From NCBI RefSeq assembly GCF_007971225.1, contig NZ_CP042435.1, positions 1,178,001-1,242,000 on the forward strand: a DNA stretch of 64,000 nt. Direction: 5' to 3'. Position numbers and translations under genes: made by a program. The notes beneath the pieces were generated by a model, which was not told the origin of the DNA, made no database searches, and was given only the letters and a program-made list of their open reading frames with translations. The stretch is from Panacibacter ginsenosidivorans (lineage in GTDB: Bacteria; Bacteroidota; Bacteroidia; Chitinophagales; Chitinophagaceae). This document shows, one piece after another, positions 34,842 to 44,650 of the stretch (its first letter is position 1; every line of letters starts with the position of its first letter).

Positions 34842-35258
34842 ATGAGTAACAGAACTTTTACCATGATAAAACCCGATGCTACAGGCAAGGGATATACGGG
34901 TGCAATTTTGGACCAGATGATACAGGCTGGTTTTTCTGTAAAGGCTATGAAATGGATAAAACTTAGCGCAGAACAGGCAGGTGCCTTTTACGAAATACAC
35001 AAGGAAAGACCATTCTATGGAGAGCTGGTTGAGTTTATGAGCAGCGGGCCAATTGTGGCGGCTATTCTTGAAAAAGATAATGCAGTGGCTGATTTCAGGA
35101 AACTGATCGGTGCAACTAATCCTGCCAATGCAGAAGAAGGTACCATCAGGAAAAAATATGCCGCATCAGTTGGTGAGAATGCGGTACATGGCAGCGACAG
35201 TGATGAGAACGCAGTAATAGAAGGTAATTTCTTCTTTTCCGGGCTGGAAAGATTTTAG
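34842..35258 (+). CDS. ndk: Nucleoside diphosphate kinase
   Basis: Transfers gamma-phosphate between nucleotides. ATG 34842 gives [13 protein letters not shown] and 138 residues, the family length; an upstream in-frame TTG is rejected. [19 protein letters not shown], the [18 protein letters not shown] block and [13 protein letters not shown] (active-site His) are intact. A bidirectional terminator separates it from the convergent TraB/GumN gene. Confidence 0.97.
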   Translation: MSNRTFTMIKPDATGKGYTGAILDQMIQAGFSVKAMKWIKLSAEQAGAFYEIHKERPFYGELVEFMSSGPIVAAILEKDNAVADFRKLIGATNPANAEEGTIRKKYAASVGENAVHGSDSDENAVIEGNFFFSGLERF

Positions 35259-35265
35259 ATAAAGG

Positions 35266-35293
35266 AAATCCCCCGACTTATCGGGGGATTTTT
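35266..35293. terminator. Bidirectional hairpin terminator
   Basis: AAATCCCCCGA / TCGGGGGATTT with a 4-nt loop, between the ndk stop and the convergent TraB/GumN stop. A-run on one side and T-run on the other allow use from both strands. Confidence 0.85.
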
Positions 35294-36191
35294 AATTCTG
35301 TATAGCTCTTACGGTGTAACCTTTTTCTTTCAGGAGATTTAGTAATCCCTTCTCGCCTCCTAAATGTCCCGCACCTACTGCAATAAGAATTTGTTTGTCT
35401 TTTGTGATATTGGGAAACTGGTCTGCCCAGTTTTTATTGCGCTGGTCTATCATTACATCCTGTACATCGGATGTAGTGCCGCCATCAGATTTTAAACTAA
35501 ACTCGAGTAATTTATCTATATCCTGTTCTTTGTACAATTTTATCATTTCGTCTGCTTCCTTAGTGGAAGTTTCAATGCTGTCAATGCTGTTCAGTAATTC
35601 TTTGGCTTGTTTATCGTAAGGAATATTATCAAGCACAGATGCCTGGAATGCTACTGTTTCCAATCCCTTTATCTCTTTCTTTTTGGTATGTGCCAGCTGC
35701 ATAATGCTTAGTTCCATCCCGTCTGCCTGCGCACATGGAAGCATGGTCTGGTACACCAATGCAGATACCAGCATAGGTTGCATGTGGCTAAACATTTGCA
35801 ACTGCATGCCCATGCCGTGGGTATCGAAAAAAGTTTTTACACGGTTGTATTCTTCGTCTGTATATAATTGATGAAGCGTTGTATCATGCTTCATAGTTCC
35901 TGCAGTAAACCCGGTGAGCAACTGGCCAAGATCATCCATATCAACCTCAAAATATATTTCATTTGCGTTGGTAATAACCTGTTGCAAATTGGTGCTCAGT
36001 TTTGCATCATTTGAACAAAGCAAATGCATGGTACCAAAAACGTAAGATGGTTTTTGTAAATCAGGGCCCGTAATTTCCCATAAAAGGCTTTTGTTATTTT
36101 CAGCAGTTGCAAATTGGCTTTTACCCTGGCAGGAAATAAGTCCTGTAAAACTCAATAAAAGGGAAGTATATTTTAATAATTTTTTTTTCAT
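35292..36191 (-). CDS. TraB/GumN-family lipoprotein
   Basis: A 299-residue protein of the TraB/GumN (PF01963-type) family. Lipoprotein signal with Cys near 22 (TGLISCQGK). Family blocks: LLWEITGPDLQKPSYVFGTMHLLC near the start, NEIYFEVDMDDLG, CAQADGMELSIMQLAHTKKKEIKGLET, and at the end ILIAVGAGHLGGEKGLLNLLKEKGY. The GTMH and AGHL motifs are thought to be part of a metal-dependent protease-like site. A much larger paralogue lies at 48255-52109. Confidence 0.85.
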   Translation of the reverse strand: MKKKLLKYTSLLLSFTGLISCQGKSQFATAENNKSLLWEITGPDLQKPSYVFGTMHLLCSNDAKLSTNLQQVITNANEIYFEVDMDDLGQLLTGFTAGTMKHDTTLHQLYTDEEYNRVKTFFDTHGMGMQLQMFSHMQPMLVSALVYQTMLPCAQADGMELSIMQLAHTKKKEIKGLETVAFQASVLDNIPYDKQAKELLNSIDSIETSTKEADEMIKLYKEQDIDKLLEFSLKSDGGTTSDVQDVMIDQRNKNWADQFPNITKDKQILIAVGAGHLGGEKGLLNLLKEKGYTVRAIQN

Positions 36192-36200
36192 GTTGTTCTC

Positions 36201-36265
36201 TTTTTAAATACCAGCTACAGTTTTTCATAGCATCTTCGTTGCGTCGCAAGCACTTCATCGTTCAG
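36201..36265 (-). repeat. Dispersed repeat copy 18, core form A, degenerate head
   Basis: Plus strand CATAGCATCTTCGTTGCGTCGCAAGCAC; the head has lost GTAC. Tail points to the TraB/GumN start, 10 bp away. Confidence 0.75.
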
Positions 36266-36363
36266 ATCAATAAACTTACGGGAACAAAATAAACGAAAAA
36301 GCAGATGCTGTATTAAACATCTGCCTTTTCAAAAATCATTTAACGGATATTTTGGTATAAAAG

Positions 36364-37080
36364 TTAACCGTGCTTTCCAGTTAAAGCAGCAAGTGTGTCT
36401 TTGTAATTATCACTAACGGGTATTTCAAGTTCACCAATAAAAACACTGTTCTTCATTACAGCGGTAATATGCGAAACTGAAACAATATAAGATTTATGTA
36501 TCCGGATGAAATCATTTTCCGGCAACTGCTCTTCTACAGATTTCATGCTCATTCTTGTAATGATGGGGCGGGTAGTGCTTTTGAGATGTATCTTGATATA
36601 ATCTTTTAATCCTTCAATAAAAGTAATATCAGCAAATACAACCTTGAGGAGTTTATAATCAACATTTACAAAAAAATAGTCTGCTTTTTGTGTGTTGCCG
36701 TTATTATCGTTGCCTTTAATTTTTAATTCGTGCAGGTCTCTGGCTTTATTACATGCTTTGATAAAACGATCAAGGGAAACAGGTTTTACAAGATAATCAA
36801 TCACGTCTAACGTATAACCATCCAGTGCATATTTTTCATAGGCGGTAATGAGTATGAACATTGGTTTCTCTGCCAGGCTCTGTATAAATTGTAAACCGGT
36901 AAGACCGGGCATTTGTATATCTAGAAAAATAAGATCAACTTTTTTCTCCTGTAAAACCTTCAAAGCTTCGAGTGGATTTGAACATTCAGCCACCAGTTCA
37001 AGAAATGGAACTTTACTTATATTATCTACCAGCAGCTCAAGAGCTAGTGGTTCATCATCAATGGCAATACAGCGCAGCAT
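36364..37080 (-). CDS. LytTR-family response regulator
   Basis: Response regulator of 238 residues. Receiver domain 1-120 with acidic pair DD (8-9), phospho-acceptor Asp54 in IFLDIQMPG, and Lys in YLVKPVS. The C-terminal LytTR DNA-binding domain (about 135-235) has FFVNVDYKLLKVVFADITFIEGLKDY, RMSMKSVEEQLPENDFIRIHKSYIV. The start overlaps the kinase stop by 1 bp (TAATG), so the two form one coupled system. Targets are unknown. Confidence 0.94.
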   Translation of the reverse strand: MLRCIAIDDEPLALELLVDNISKVPFLELVAECSNPLEALKVLQEKKVDLIFLDIQMPGLTGLQFIQSLAEKPMFILITAYEKYALDGYTLDVIDYLVKPVSLDRFIKACNKARDLHELKIKGNDNNGNTQKADYFFVNVDYKLLKVVFADITFIEGLKDYIKIHLKSTTRPIITRMSMKSVEEQLPENDFIRIHKSYIVSVSHITAVMKNSVFIGELEIPVSDNYKDTLAALTGKHG

Positions 37081-38114
37081 TAGTGCAGGTTTAATTGTAA
37101 AGAAACGGTAAACCAGTTATCCTTCCTGTTTATCAAAAGGCTATGGTTATTTCCATATAGCAAATTTAGTCTTCGCTTTACATTGGTAAGTCCAATTCCG
37201 GAAGTTTTATCTTTTACTTCATTGCTTTGCTCATTGTATTTGTTGCGTGCAGAAAAATAAAGAATATTATTTTTTACAGACATTTCAATATCAATCTGTG
37301 CACATTCAATAAGTCCGGTACCATGTTTAAAAGCATTCTCTACAAAAGGAATCAATAGCATGGGTTCGATCTCGTGCCCTCCATCAACATTCTGAATATT
37401 CACATTCACTTTTACGTTCTTCCCAAACCGTAATTGCTGCAGATCGATATAACTTTTTACATACTCCACTTCTTTTTCCAGCAGCACTTTATCATCGTCC
37501 GTTTCATATAACATGTATCGCATCAATGATGAAAGTTTTATAAGGGAAGGCTCCAGCTGATCACTTTGTTTTCTAGCAAGTGCAACCATGTTGTTCAGTA
37601 CATTAAACATGAAATGTGGGCTAACCTGCGAGCGCAGAAAAGATAGTTCTGTTTTTAAATTTTCATTCTCTCTTTCACGTGAGAGTTTATCTGACTTTAT
37701 TTTATCAAGCACTACCTTGTAAGCAGTACTTGCAGCGAGAATAAAGAAATAAGTAAAAATATTGTACACCAAAAAGTTCGCTACATCATACACTGAGTCT
37801 TTTACAAAGATGTTAAAACATAAATTAGAAAGTATTGAAATGATAAACAATACCAAAAATTGTGATATTATATATAACCAGTAGCTTTTTCTGTTCAGAA
37901 ATTTTTTGAATAAGTAATGCGCGTTCAGGTAAAAAAATCCTACCCACAAAAATCTTGTAACAATATAAAAGTAAAGAAAACCCTCTTCCGGACCCGGCCT
38001 ATGCTGATCATTAGAATTTGTTCGAATCAAAAAAGGGAGTGCAAAAATAAACAGCCAGCTAAGCATGTGCAAGACTACAATGATCCATTTTTTACTATAC
38101 CATGCAACTTTCAT
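37080..38114 (-). CDS. LytS/YehU-type sensor histidine kinase
   Basis: Membrane histidine kinase of 344 residues. Four hydrophobic helices (about 12-30, 47-68, 80-103, 112-136), a short coiled segment, then the His_kinase domain with phospho-acceptor His167 in LRSQVSPHFMFNVLNNM, and an ATP-binding domain with MLLIPFVENAFKHG and SGIGLTNVKRRLNLLYG. It lacks a periplasmic sensor domain, so it probably senses a membrane-linked cue. Partner is the overlapping LytTR regulator. Confidence 0.93.
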   Translation of the reverse strand: MKVAWYSKKWIIVVLHMLSWLFIFALPFLIRTNSNDQHRPGPEEGFLYFYIVTRFLWVGFFYLNAHYLFKKFLNRKSYWLYIISQFLVLFIISILSNLCFNIFVKDSVYDVANFLVYNIFTYFFILAASTAYKVVLDKIKSDKLSRERENENLKTELSFLRSQVSPHFMFNVLNNMVALARKQSDQLEPSLIKLSSLMRYMLYETDDDKVLLEKEVEYVKSYIDLQQLRFGKNVKVNVNIQNVDGGHEIEPMLLIPFVENAFKHGTGLIECAQIDIEMSVKNNILYFSARNKYNEQSNEVKDKTSGIGLTNVKRRLNLLYGNNHSLLINRKDNWFTVSLQLNLH

Positions 38115-38259
38115 AATGCCAAAGTAACAAGAATTGGCAAATTAAAAGGATGAGCGGTTAAATATTGCGACGAAGTAAAGATTATCAGCTACGAAACGTG
38201 TTTAAAACCAAATGCCGGTCATATTATCGACCGGCATTTGGCTTTAAATTATGCGTGTT

Positions 38260-38865
38260 TTATTTTTTTCCTGTTATTGCTTTCGCAGAATCAAGATGCA
38301 TTCTCAAGGTTGGTAGTGTTGTAGATGCAAATGTTTTAAGATCAGGATCTTTGCATTTATCTGCCGCATCTTCAAAATTTTTTACGTCTTTCTTATGATC
38401 GTCCAACATCATATTCATATATGCTTTATCAAAATCCTTTCCTGATTTTTTTGAAAGATCTTCCATTTCTTTTTTGGCTTTATCTCCCATTTCTGCAGGC
38501 AAAGTAATATTCTTAGCAGCAGCAATGGACTTAAGCTTATCACCTACAGCTGAATGATCTTTAACCATCATAGCTCCAAAATCTCTAACCCTTGAATCAG
38601 AAGCTTTTTCCTGTGCCAACTTCCCTAATTCTACTTCCATCATACCGCCATTAGCTGCTTCAACTGCAAAATCTGCTGCATCTTTATCTACAGGCATCGT
38701 ATTCATTGCCGAACTGTCTGTAGAATTCATCATAGAAGTCGTGTCTTTCATATCATTTGCATCTTTAGCGCTATCTACACTGTCCTGGTTAGAAGCGTTA
38801 TTACCGCATGAACCTAAAGCTAAAAATCCTGCTGCTATAAAAGATAAACAAAGTGCTCTTTTCAT
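38260..38865 (-). CDS. DUF4142-type lipoprotein
   Basis: A 201-residue lipoprotein (Cys20 in LALGSCGNN), followed by an Asp/Ser/Thr/Met-rich linker (about 25-60) and a helical domain with DFAVEAANGGMMEVELGKLAQEKA, VKDHSAVGDKLKSIA and DKAYMNMMLDDHKKDVKNFE. The repeated xxDH pairs on helices match DUF4142, a ferritin-like four-helix fold of unknown role, often stress-linked. Stands alone. Confidence 0.85.
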   Translation of the reverse strand: MKRALCLSFIAAGFLALGSCGNNASNQDSVDSAKDANDMKDTTSMMNSTDSSAMNTMPVDKDAADFAVEAANGGMMEVELGKLAQEKASDSRVRDFGAMMVKDHSAVGDKLKSIAAAKNITLPAEMGDKAKKEMEDLSKKSGKDFDKAYMNMMLDDHKKDVKNFEDAADKCKDPDLKTFASTTLPTLRMHLDSAKAITGKK

Positions 38866-39015
38866 AAAATGTGTTTTTTAGATTAACAATATCAGCTATA
38901 ACACAAATGGCAAGCCACGATCTTAATAAAGGGATTAAACAAAATATGTGTAGAACATTGAAACATTTAGTTGCGTTAATTCTACAAATAATTAAAGTTG
39001 ATTATATAATAAAAT

Positions 39016-39078
39016 GCACAAGTGAGTGACACAACAAGCGATGCCAGAAGTGATATAGCAGGCCACCAAATAAAAAAC
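39016..39078 (+). repeat. Dispersed repeat copy 19, core form B
   Basis: GCACAAGTGAGTGACACAAC, AAGCGATGCC, tail running into the sigma-factor terminator. Confidence 0.85.
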
Positions 39079-39102
39079 CTCCCACAAATTTGTGAGAGGT
39101 TC
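39073..39102 (-). terminator. Terminator of the sigma-factor gene
   Basis: On the minus strand AGAACCTCTCACAAATTTGTGGGAGGTT forms a long hairpin with one mismatch, followed by a T-rich run, 21 bp past the sigma-factor stop. Overlaps the tail of the repeat copy at 39016-39078. Confidence 0.8.
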
Positions 39103-39122
39103 TATGTTTTTGTAAAGTTCCG

Positions 39123-39980
39123 TTATCCCAAATATGCTTTTAGCGCATTGCTGTAACGGGCTTTTTGTAAGCGCTTTATTGCTCTTTCTTTAATCTGGCG
39201 GATACGCTCTTTGGTAAGATCGTATTTCATACCAATTTGCTCAATGGTTACGCCATTTTCACCGTCTAAACCAAAATAAGCATTCACGATCTCTGCTTCA
39301 CGTGGACTAAGTGATTTCAATACACGTTTAATTTCTTCACGCAGGGAATCTTTCATTACATCATCATCAGTATCATCGCTACCTTCCAAAAGATCACCCA
39401 TAGCCACATCTTCTGCTTCGTGCACAGGTGCATCCAGTGATGTGTGTCTTGTGTTGCTCTGGAAAATGTTGTTGATCTCTGTTTCGCTCATTTCAAGAAT
39501 GTCTGCCAACTCTTCTGTAGAAGGTTCGCGTTCATGTTCCTGTTCAAAAGCCATGTAAGCCTTATTGGCTTTGTTGTACGTGCCAATTTTGTTTTGAGGC
39601 AGGCGGACTAATCTGCCCTGCTCTGCCAACGCCTGTAAAATGGACTGGCGAATCCACCATACTGCGTAAGAAATGAATTTAAAACCTTTTGTCTCGTCAA
39701 AGCGCTGTGCCGCCTTAATAAGGCCGAGATTTCCCTCGTTGATAAGATCGCTAAGTGATAAGCCCTGGTGCTGGTACTGCTTAGCCACAGATACCACGAA
39801 ACGTAAGTTGGCCTGCACCAATTTGTCAAGCGCTCTTTGATCGCCCATCTTAATTCGCTGAGCCAATGTGGTCTCCTCTTCGGGAGTGATCATTGGAATC
39901 TTAGAAATTTCCTGCAGATACTTTTCTACGGCTTGCGAATCACGGTTGGTGATCTGTGTAGCGATTTTGAGTTGCCTCAT
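39123..39980 (-). CDS. rpoD: Primary RNA polymerase sigma factor (sigma-70/RpoD type)
   Basis: Housekeeping sigma factor in the short Bacteroidota form (285 residues, no region 1.1 and no long spacer). Region 1.2 DSQAVEKYLQEISKIPMITPEEE, region 2 NLRFVVSVAKQYQHQGLSLSDLINEGNLGLIKAAQRFDETKGFKFISYAVWWIRQSI, region 3, and region 4.2 GVTIEQIGMKYDLTKERIRQIKERAIKRL are all clear. In this phylum it recognises TTTG/TAnnTTTG promoters. Flanked on both sides by dispersed repeat copies with tails towards the gene. Confidence 0.95.
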   Translation of the reverse strand: MRQLKIATQITNRDSQAVEKYLQEISKIPMITPEEETTLAQRIKMGDQRALDKLVQANLRFVVSVAKQYQHQGLSLSDLINEGNLGLIKAAQRFDETKGFKFISYAVWWIRQSILQALAEQGRLVRLPQNKIGTYNKANKAYMAFEQEHEREPSTEELADILEMSETEINNIFQSNTRHTSLDAPVHEAEDVAMGDLLEGSDDTDDDVMKDSLREEIKRVLKSLSPREAEIVNAYFGLDGENGVTIEQIGMKYDLTKERIRQIKERAIKRLQKARYSNALKAYLG

Positions 39981-40386
39981 ATTGGGTAATTACTGTTTTA
40001 TAAACACTTATAAGACGCCAAATGTTGGGTTAAAGTTGCTTTTGACACTTAAATTTGTAACAATATAGAAAATAGCGGGCAAAGGTACAACAGTTTAAGG
40101 TGATTTTAGTGAGAAATGTGTAAAAACTACCTGACATTGGTAATATTTTATTAACGAATACTGTTAAGATTTTATTTTGAACCGGCAACAGATCCTTTAA
40201 TTAAACTTCCGTTGCGTCGCACTCTTCTACGGCTTGAACTTTAATCACCAGTGTTAATACAGTTTCGCATTTCCCAGCGAGCCTGCTGTATAGATACAGG
40301 ATTGCGTAAAAAGTAACCCATTTTCTTTTTCATTTGGCAGGAATCTTTTGTAAAAATCCTCAACCACCACGCTTATCTTCGCAACC
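39981..40386. other. 406-bp divergent spacer
   Basis: Holds the promoters of the sigma-factor gene and the threonine aldolase gene and repeat copy 40170-40230. No gene is supported. Confidence 0.6.
40170..40230 (-). repeat. Dispersed repeat copy 20, core form A
   Basis: Plus strand TTTTGAACCGG...GTTGCGTCGCACTCTTCTAC. Tail towards the sigma-factor start. Confidence 0.8.
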
Positions 40387-41403
40387 ATGATTGATTTGCG
40401 GTCAGATACAGTTACACGCCCAACTTCTGCCATGCTTGAAGCCATGATGCAGGCAAAGGTTGGCGATGATGTTTTTGGAGAAGATCCATCCATAAATGAA
40501 CTTGAAGAGAAATCTGCGGCAATGTTTGGCATGGAAGCCGCCATCTTTTGTCCAAGCGGTACAATGACCAACCAAATTGCCATTAAATGCCATACACAAC
40601 CCGGCGATGAAGTAATCTGTGAGAAGCTCTCTCATATTTATCAATACGAAGGTGGTGGTATAGCCTTTAATGCCGGCTGTTCAGTAAAACTCTTAGATGG
40701 CAATTGTGGAAGAATAAATGCTGCAATGGTTGCCTCAGCCATTAATAACCGAACTGATGTACATAAAGCCTTCTCATCTCTCGTATCGCTGGAAAACACA
40801 GCAAACCGTGGTGGCGGGGCTTGTTATGATTTTAATGACTTTTACAAGATCAAAAAGGTTTGTGCGGACAACGATCTCAAACTTCACCTGGATGGTGCAA
40901 GAGTTTTTAACGCGATTGTTGCCAACAAAGAATTACCGGAAAACTACGGAAAGGTTTTCGACAGCATTTCTGTATGTTTAAGCAAAGGACTTGGAACCCC
41001 TGTTGGCAGTGTATTGATCGGCAAGAGAGATCTTATAGCCAAGGCAAGAAGAGTAAGAAAAATATTTGGCGGTGGCATGCGGCAGGCAGGTTATCTTGCA
41101 GCAGCAGGCATTTATGCATTAGACCATCATATTGAAAGGCTTGCAGAAGATCATGTGCATGCAAAACTTTTGGGCGAAGCAATTGCCAAAAAAGATTTTG
41201 CAGGAGAAATGCTACCCGTAGAAACGAACATTGTAATTTTTGAAGTGAAAGGAAGATTTACACCAAAAGAACTGGCAGCAAGCTTAAAAGAAAAAGGAAT
41301 TTTATCAATAGCTATATCTCCAACACAGGTACGATTTGTTACACATCTTGATCTTACCAAGGCAATGATAGAAGAAGCTATTCATATAATTGAACAGTTG
41401 TAA
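40387..41403 (+). CDS. ltaE: Low-specificity L-threonine aldolase
   Basis: PLP enzyme cleaving threonine or allo-threonine to glycine and acetaldehyde. [19 protein letters not shown] at the start, [42 protein letters not shown] (PLP Asp168) and [15 protein letters not shown] (PLP Lys200) are diagnostic. Length 338. Monocistronic by spacing. Confidence 0.94.
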   Translation: MIDLRSDTVTRPTSAMLEAMMQAKVGDDVFGEDPSINELEEKSAAMFGMEAAIFCPSGTMTNQIAIKCHTQPGDEVICEKLSHIYQYEGGGIAFNAGCSVKLLDGNCGRINAAMVASAINNRTDVHKAFSSLVSLENTANRGGGACYDFNDFYKIKKVCADNDLKLHLDGARVFNAIVANKELPENYGKVFDSISVCLSKGLGTPVGSVLIGKRDLIAKARRVRKIFGGGMRQAGYLAAAGIYALDHHIERLAEDHVHAKLLGEAIAKKDFAGEMLPVETNIVIFEVKGRFTPKELAASLKEKGILSIAISPTQVRFVTHLDLTKAMIEEAIHIIEQL

Positions 41404-41475
41404 AAAGCTTGGGTTACATAATAATAAAAACAGCATTAAGAGAAGAAATTTGTGTTTGTGGAGTAAAGATATTGA

Positions 41476-41534
41476 GTACAAGAGTGCGACGCAACGAAGT
41501 TTAATAGCAGCAATGCAGCCTGGTACAAAAAAAA
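41476..41534 (+). repeat. Dispersed repeat copy 21, core form A
   Basis: GTACAAGAGTGCGACGCAAC, then GAAGTTTAATAGCAG and GCAGCCTGGTACAAAAA; close to consensus. Precedes pgi. Confidence 0.9.
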
Positions 41535-41576
41535 CATTTGTTTATATACGGTATCAAAATTTAATTAACCGAATCT

Positions 41577-43235
41577 ATGTTTCCAAAAGTTAACCCCACA
41601 ACTACACAGGCTTGGCTCTTATTGAAAAAGCATTACCAGGAAGAAATGCAGCGCATGAAAATGAAAAGCCTTTTCGATGCTGATGCAGAGAGGTTTACCA
41701 AATTCTCGCTTCGTTTCAATGATATTTTGTTTGACTATTCCAAGAATATCCTTACCGCCAAAACAATTCAATTGCTGCAGTTACTTGCCGAAGAATGCAA
41801 TGTAAAAGAAGCAGTTGAAGCCATGTTTAATGGAGAAAAAATCAATGAAACCGAAGGCCGTTCTGTGCTGCATACTGCGCTGCGCAATATGGGCGACAAA
41901 CCTGTGTTGAGCGATGGCGAAGATGTAATGCCTGCCGTGCGAAAAGTGTTGGCGCATATGAAAGCATTCTGCGCATCTATTCACAGCGGCGAATGGAAAG
42001 GTTATACCGGCAAGCCAATTAAATACATTTTAAATATCGGTATTGGTGGCAGCGATCTTGGTCCATTCATGGTTACAGAAGCATTGAAACCTTATTGGGT
42101 GCAAGGCATTCAAACTTATTTTGTAAGCAATGTTGATGGAACGCATATAGCCGAAACCTTAAAGAAAATTACACCAGATGAAACATTGTTCCTGATTGCT
42201 TCCAAAACATTTACCACGCAGGAAACAATGACCAATGCGCACACCGCACGTGCATGGTTTTTGGAACATGCAAAAGATGAAGCGCATATAGCAGGTCATT
42301 TTGCAGCTCTTAGCACCAATGAAAAAGAAGTAACAAAATTTGGCATCAACCCACAAAACATGTTTGAATTTTGGGATTGGGTTGGTGGCCGTTATTCTTT
42401 GTGGAGCGCTATTGGTTTGTCAATTGCACTAACAATTGGCTACGATAATTTCGAGGCATTGCTTAACGGAGCTTATAAGGTTGATGAACATTTTCGCACA
42501 GAAAAACATGATAAAAATATTCCGGTACTTATGGCCTTGATAGGGCTTTGGTACACAAGCTTTTTCAAAGCACAAACAGAAGCCATTCTTCCTTACGATC
42601 AATATATGCATCGGTTTGCAGCCTATTTTCAGCAGGGTAATATGGAAAGCAATGGTAAAAATGTTGACCGCAATGGCAATGATGTTCGTTACCAAACCGG
42701 CCCAGTAATATGGGGTGAACCCGGCACCAACGGTCAGCATGCGTTTTATCAACTTATACACCAGGGCACAGTTATGATTCCCTGCGATTTTATTGCACCG
42801 GCTATTAGTCACAATGCGATTGGAGATCATCATGTAAAACTGCTTAGCAATTTCTTTGCACAAACAGAAGCGCTAATGACCGGTAAGAGCGAAGAAGAAG
42901 TAAGAGAAGAATTGGTGAAAGCAGGTAAGACCAAAGAAGAAATAAAAAAATTATTTCCCTTTAAAGTTTTTGAAGGCAACCGGCCAACCAATTCATTTCT
43001 TATAAAACAAATTACACCCGAATCTTTAGGTAGCCTTATCGCTTTATATGAACATAAAATATTTGTACAAGGTGTTATCTGGAATATTTTCAGCTTTGAT
43101 CAATGGGGTGTTGAACTGGGTAAGCAACTGGCCAACAAAATTTTACCTGAGCTTGAAAATGAAGCCATCATTAGTTCGCATGATTCATCAACCAATGGTT
43201 TGATCAATGCGTTTAAAGCTTTGAGCAAAGGATAA
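41577..43235 (+). CDS. pgi: Glucose-6-phosphate isomerase
   Basis: Interconverts glucose-6-P and fructose-6-P. A 552-residue long-type enzyme with [18 protein letters not shown] (sugar-phosphate site), [43 protein letters not shown] (catalytic Glu region), [24 protein letters not shown] (His) and [13 protein letters not shown] (Lys). The tail of a repeat abuts its TAA, and a hairpin terminator follows after that repeat, so the repeat is probably in the 3' untranslated region. Confidence 0.97.
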   Translation: MFPKVNPTTTQAWLLLKKHYQEEMQRMKMKSLFDADAERFTKFSLRFNDILFDYSKNILTAKTIQLLQLLAEECNVKEAVEAMFNGEKINETEGRSVLHTALRNMGDKPVLSDGEDVMPAVRKVLAHMKAFCASIHSGEWKGYTGKPIKYILNIGIGGSDLGPFMVTEALKPYWVQGIQTYFVSNVDGTHIAETLKKITPDETLFLIASKTFTTQETMTNAHTARAWFLEHAKDEAHIAGHFAALSTNEKEVTKFGINPQNMFEFWDWVGGRYSLWSAIGLSIALTIGYDNFEALLNGAYKVDEHFRTEKHDKNIPVLMALIGLWYTSFFKAQTEAILPYDQYMHRFAAYFQQGNMESNGKNVDRNGNDVRYQTGPVIWGEPGTNGQHAFYQLIHQGTVMIPCDFIAPAISHNAIGDHHVKLLSNFFAQTEALMTGKSEEEVREELVKAGKTKEEIKKLFPFKVFEGNRPTNSFLIKQITPESLGSLIALYEHKIFVQGVIWNIFSFDQWGVELGKQLANKILPELENEAIISSHDSSTNGLINAFKALSKG

Positions 43236-43293
43236 TATTATGAACTAAGCTTTAGAATATACATTAAGCTTTAGTTGTGTCACTCACTTGTGC
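43236..43293 (-). repeat. Dispersed repeat copy 22, core form B
   Basis: Tail starts directly at the pgi stop (TATTATGAAC); core GTTGTGTCACTCACTTGTGC; followed by the pgi terminator. Confidence 0.85.
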
Positions 43294-43309
43294 TATAATA
43301 ATTCTATTC

Positions 43310-43352
43310 AGCACGATAAGTTTGCAGAACCAAAAACTTATCGTGCTTTTTT
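43310..43352 (+). terminator. Terminator downstream of pgi
   Basis: AGCACGATAAGTTT / AAACTTATCGTGCT hairpin followed by a T-run, 75 bp after the pgi stop and beyond the repeat copy 43236-43293. Confidence 0.85.
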
Positions 43353-43391
43353 ATTAAATAAATATATTTTCATAACTGTTATTTAGCCAAT

Positions 43392-44483
43392 ATGGTAGCA
43401 GCACTCTTAATAATAGCGGTTCTTTTTATTATCGTATATGCATTTATGCAACAAAAAATATTTGGTAAAGAGCCTGATGCAAAAACAATAACAAGATTAA
43501 GCAATTCATCAAATTACAGGAACGGCGTTTTTCAAAACCTCTCTCCTACTGAGGTTACAAGAAAAGGCGCTTCTTACTCTAAAATGATGATAGCTTTCCT
43601 GAACAAACCAAAAGATACAAAACCACAACAATTAATACCCGCTGTTAAAACCAACCTGCATAGTTTAAGTGATGACGAACCTGCAATTGTATGGTTTGGG
43701 CATTCTTCTTATTTAATAAAATATAAAGGAGTCAATGTTTTGGTTGATCCTGTTTTTAGCGGTCATGCATCTCCATTCTCGTTTTCTGTAAAAGCCTTTA
43801 ACGGAGCGGATATTTATAAACCGGAAGACATGCCTTTTATAGATATGCTCATCATAACACATGATCACTTTGATCATCTTGATTATAAAACAGTGTTGGC
43901 ATTAAACCCTAAAGTAAAACATATCTATACTTCATTAGGTGTTGCAGCTCATTTAAAACATTGGGAAATTGATGAAAATAAAATAACGGAATTTGACTGG
44001 TGGGATACGAAGAAAGTCAGTGATAATATTCTATTAACTGCAGCACCATCGCGCCATTTTTCGGGCAGAAAATTTGGCAGAGGGAAAACATTGTGGTCTT
44101 CATTTATACTGGAATTGAATAGCTATAGAATTTACATCGGCGGAGATTCAGGCTACGACAGCCATTTCAAAAACATTGGAGAAAAATATGGGCCGTTTGA
44201 TCTCGCAATTCTTGAATGTGGTCAATATGGAAAAGACTGGCCATATATTCATATGATGCCTGAAGAGGTTGCTGTTGCTGCAAAAGATTTAAAAGCAAAG
44301 TTGTTATTGCCTGTGCACTGGGCAAAATTTTCTTTATCGCTGCATGCCTGGAACGAGCCGATAGAAAGAGTTATGAAAGCTGCTGCTGAAAATAATCAAC
44401 CTGTTACCACACCTATGATTGGCGAACCGGTTGTGTTAAATAAATCTGCACCTGAAAACAAATGGTGGCAGGGCCGGGTGTAA
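43392..44483 (+). CDS. Metallo-beta-lactamase-fold hydrolase, membrane anchored (UlaG/NAPE-PLD-like)
   Basis: A 363-residue protein with one N-terminal membrane helix (about 2-18) and an MBL domain from about residue 95: WFGHSSYLIKYKGVNVLVDPVF, THDHFDHLD (metal HxHxDH), PSRHFSGR, YIGGDSGYDSHF and LPVHWAKFSLS. This is the NAPE-PLD/UlaG-like branch, which includes phospholipase D-type and lactonase-type enzymes. The substrate cannot be told. It stands between pgi and a secreted protein gene, with repeats on both sides. Confidence 0.87.
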   Translation: MVAALLIIAVLFIIVYAFMQQKIFGKEPDAKTITRLSNSSNYRNGVFQNLSPTEVTRKGASYSKMMIAFLNKPKDTKPQQLIPAVKTNLHSLSDDEPAIVWFGHSSYLIKYKGVNVLVDPVFSGHASPFSFSVKAFNGADIYKPEDMPFIDMLIITHDHFDHLDYKTVLALNPKVKHIYTSLGVAAHLKHWEIDENKITEFDWWDTKKVSDNILLTAAPSRHFSGRKFGRGKTLWSSFILELNSYRIYIGGDSGYDSHFKNIGEKYGPFDLAILECGQYGKDWPYIHMMPEEVAVAAKDLKAKLLLPVHWAKFSLSLHAWNEPIERVMKAAAENNQPVTTPMIGEPVVLNKSAPENKWWQGRV

Positions 44484-44526
44484 TAAAAACCGTAACCTGT
44501 ATTTATTGACGACTATTGATGAGCAT

Positions 44527-44586
44527 GTACAAGAGTGCGACGCAAGAAAAGACGCCATAAAATACCATAGCCAGGTTCATAAAAAT
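44527..44586 (+). repeat. Dispersed repeat copy 23, core form A
   Basis: GTACAAGAGTGCGACGCAAG, GACGCCATAAAATACCATAG, tail CCAGGTTCATAAAAATT. Precedes the second secreted paralogue. Confidence 0.85.
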
Positions 44587-44650
44587 TACTACTTTCCTAC
44601 AATGATTAGCTTTTATAAACGTTACTGAATACAAACCAGAACAACTGTCT

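Noticed and set aside
38163-38200. Possible further repeat copy upstream of the sensor kinase
   Set aside because: Only TTGCGACGAAG resembles the core; the head and tail do not match, so chance similarity cannot be excluded.
41390-41593. 67-codon ORF between ltaE and pgi
   Set aside because: Mostly a translation of repeat copy 21; no coding signal of its own.
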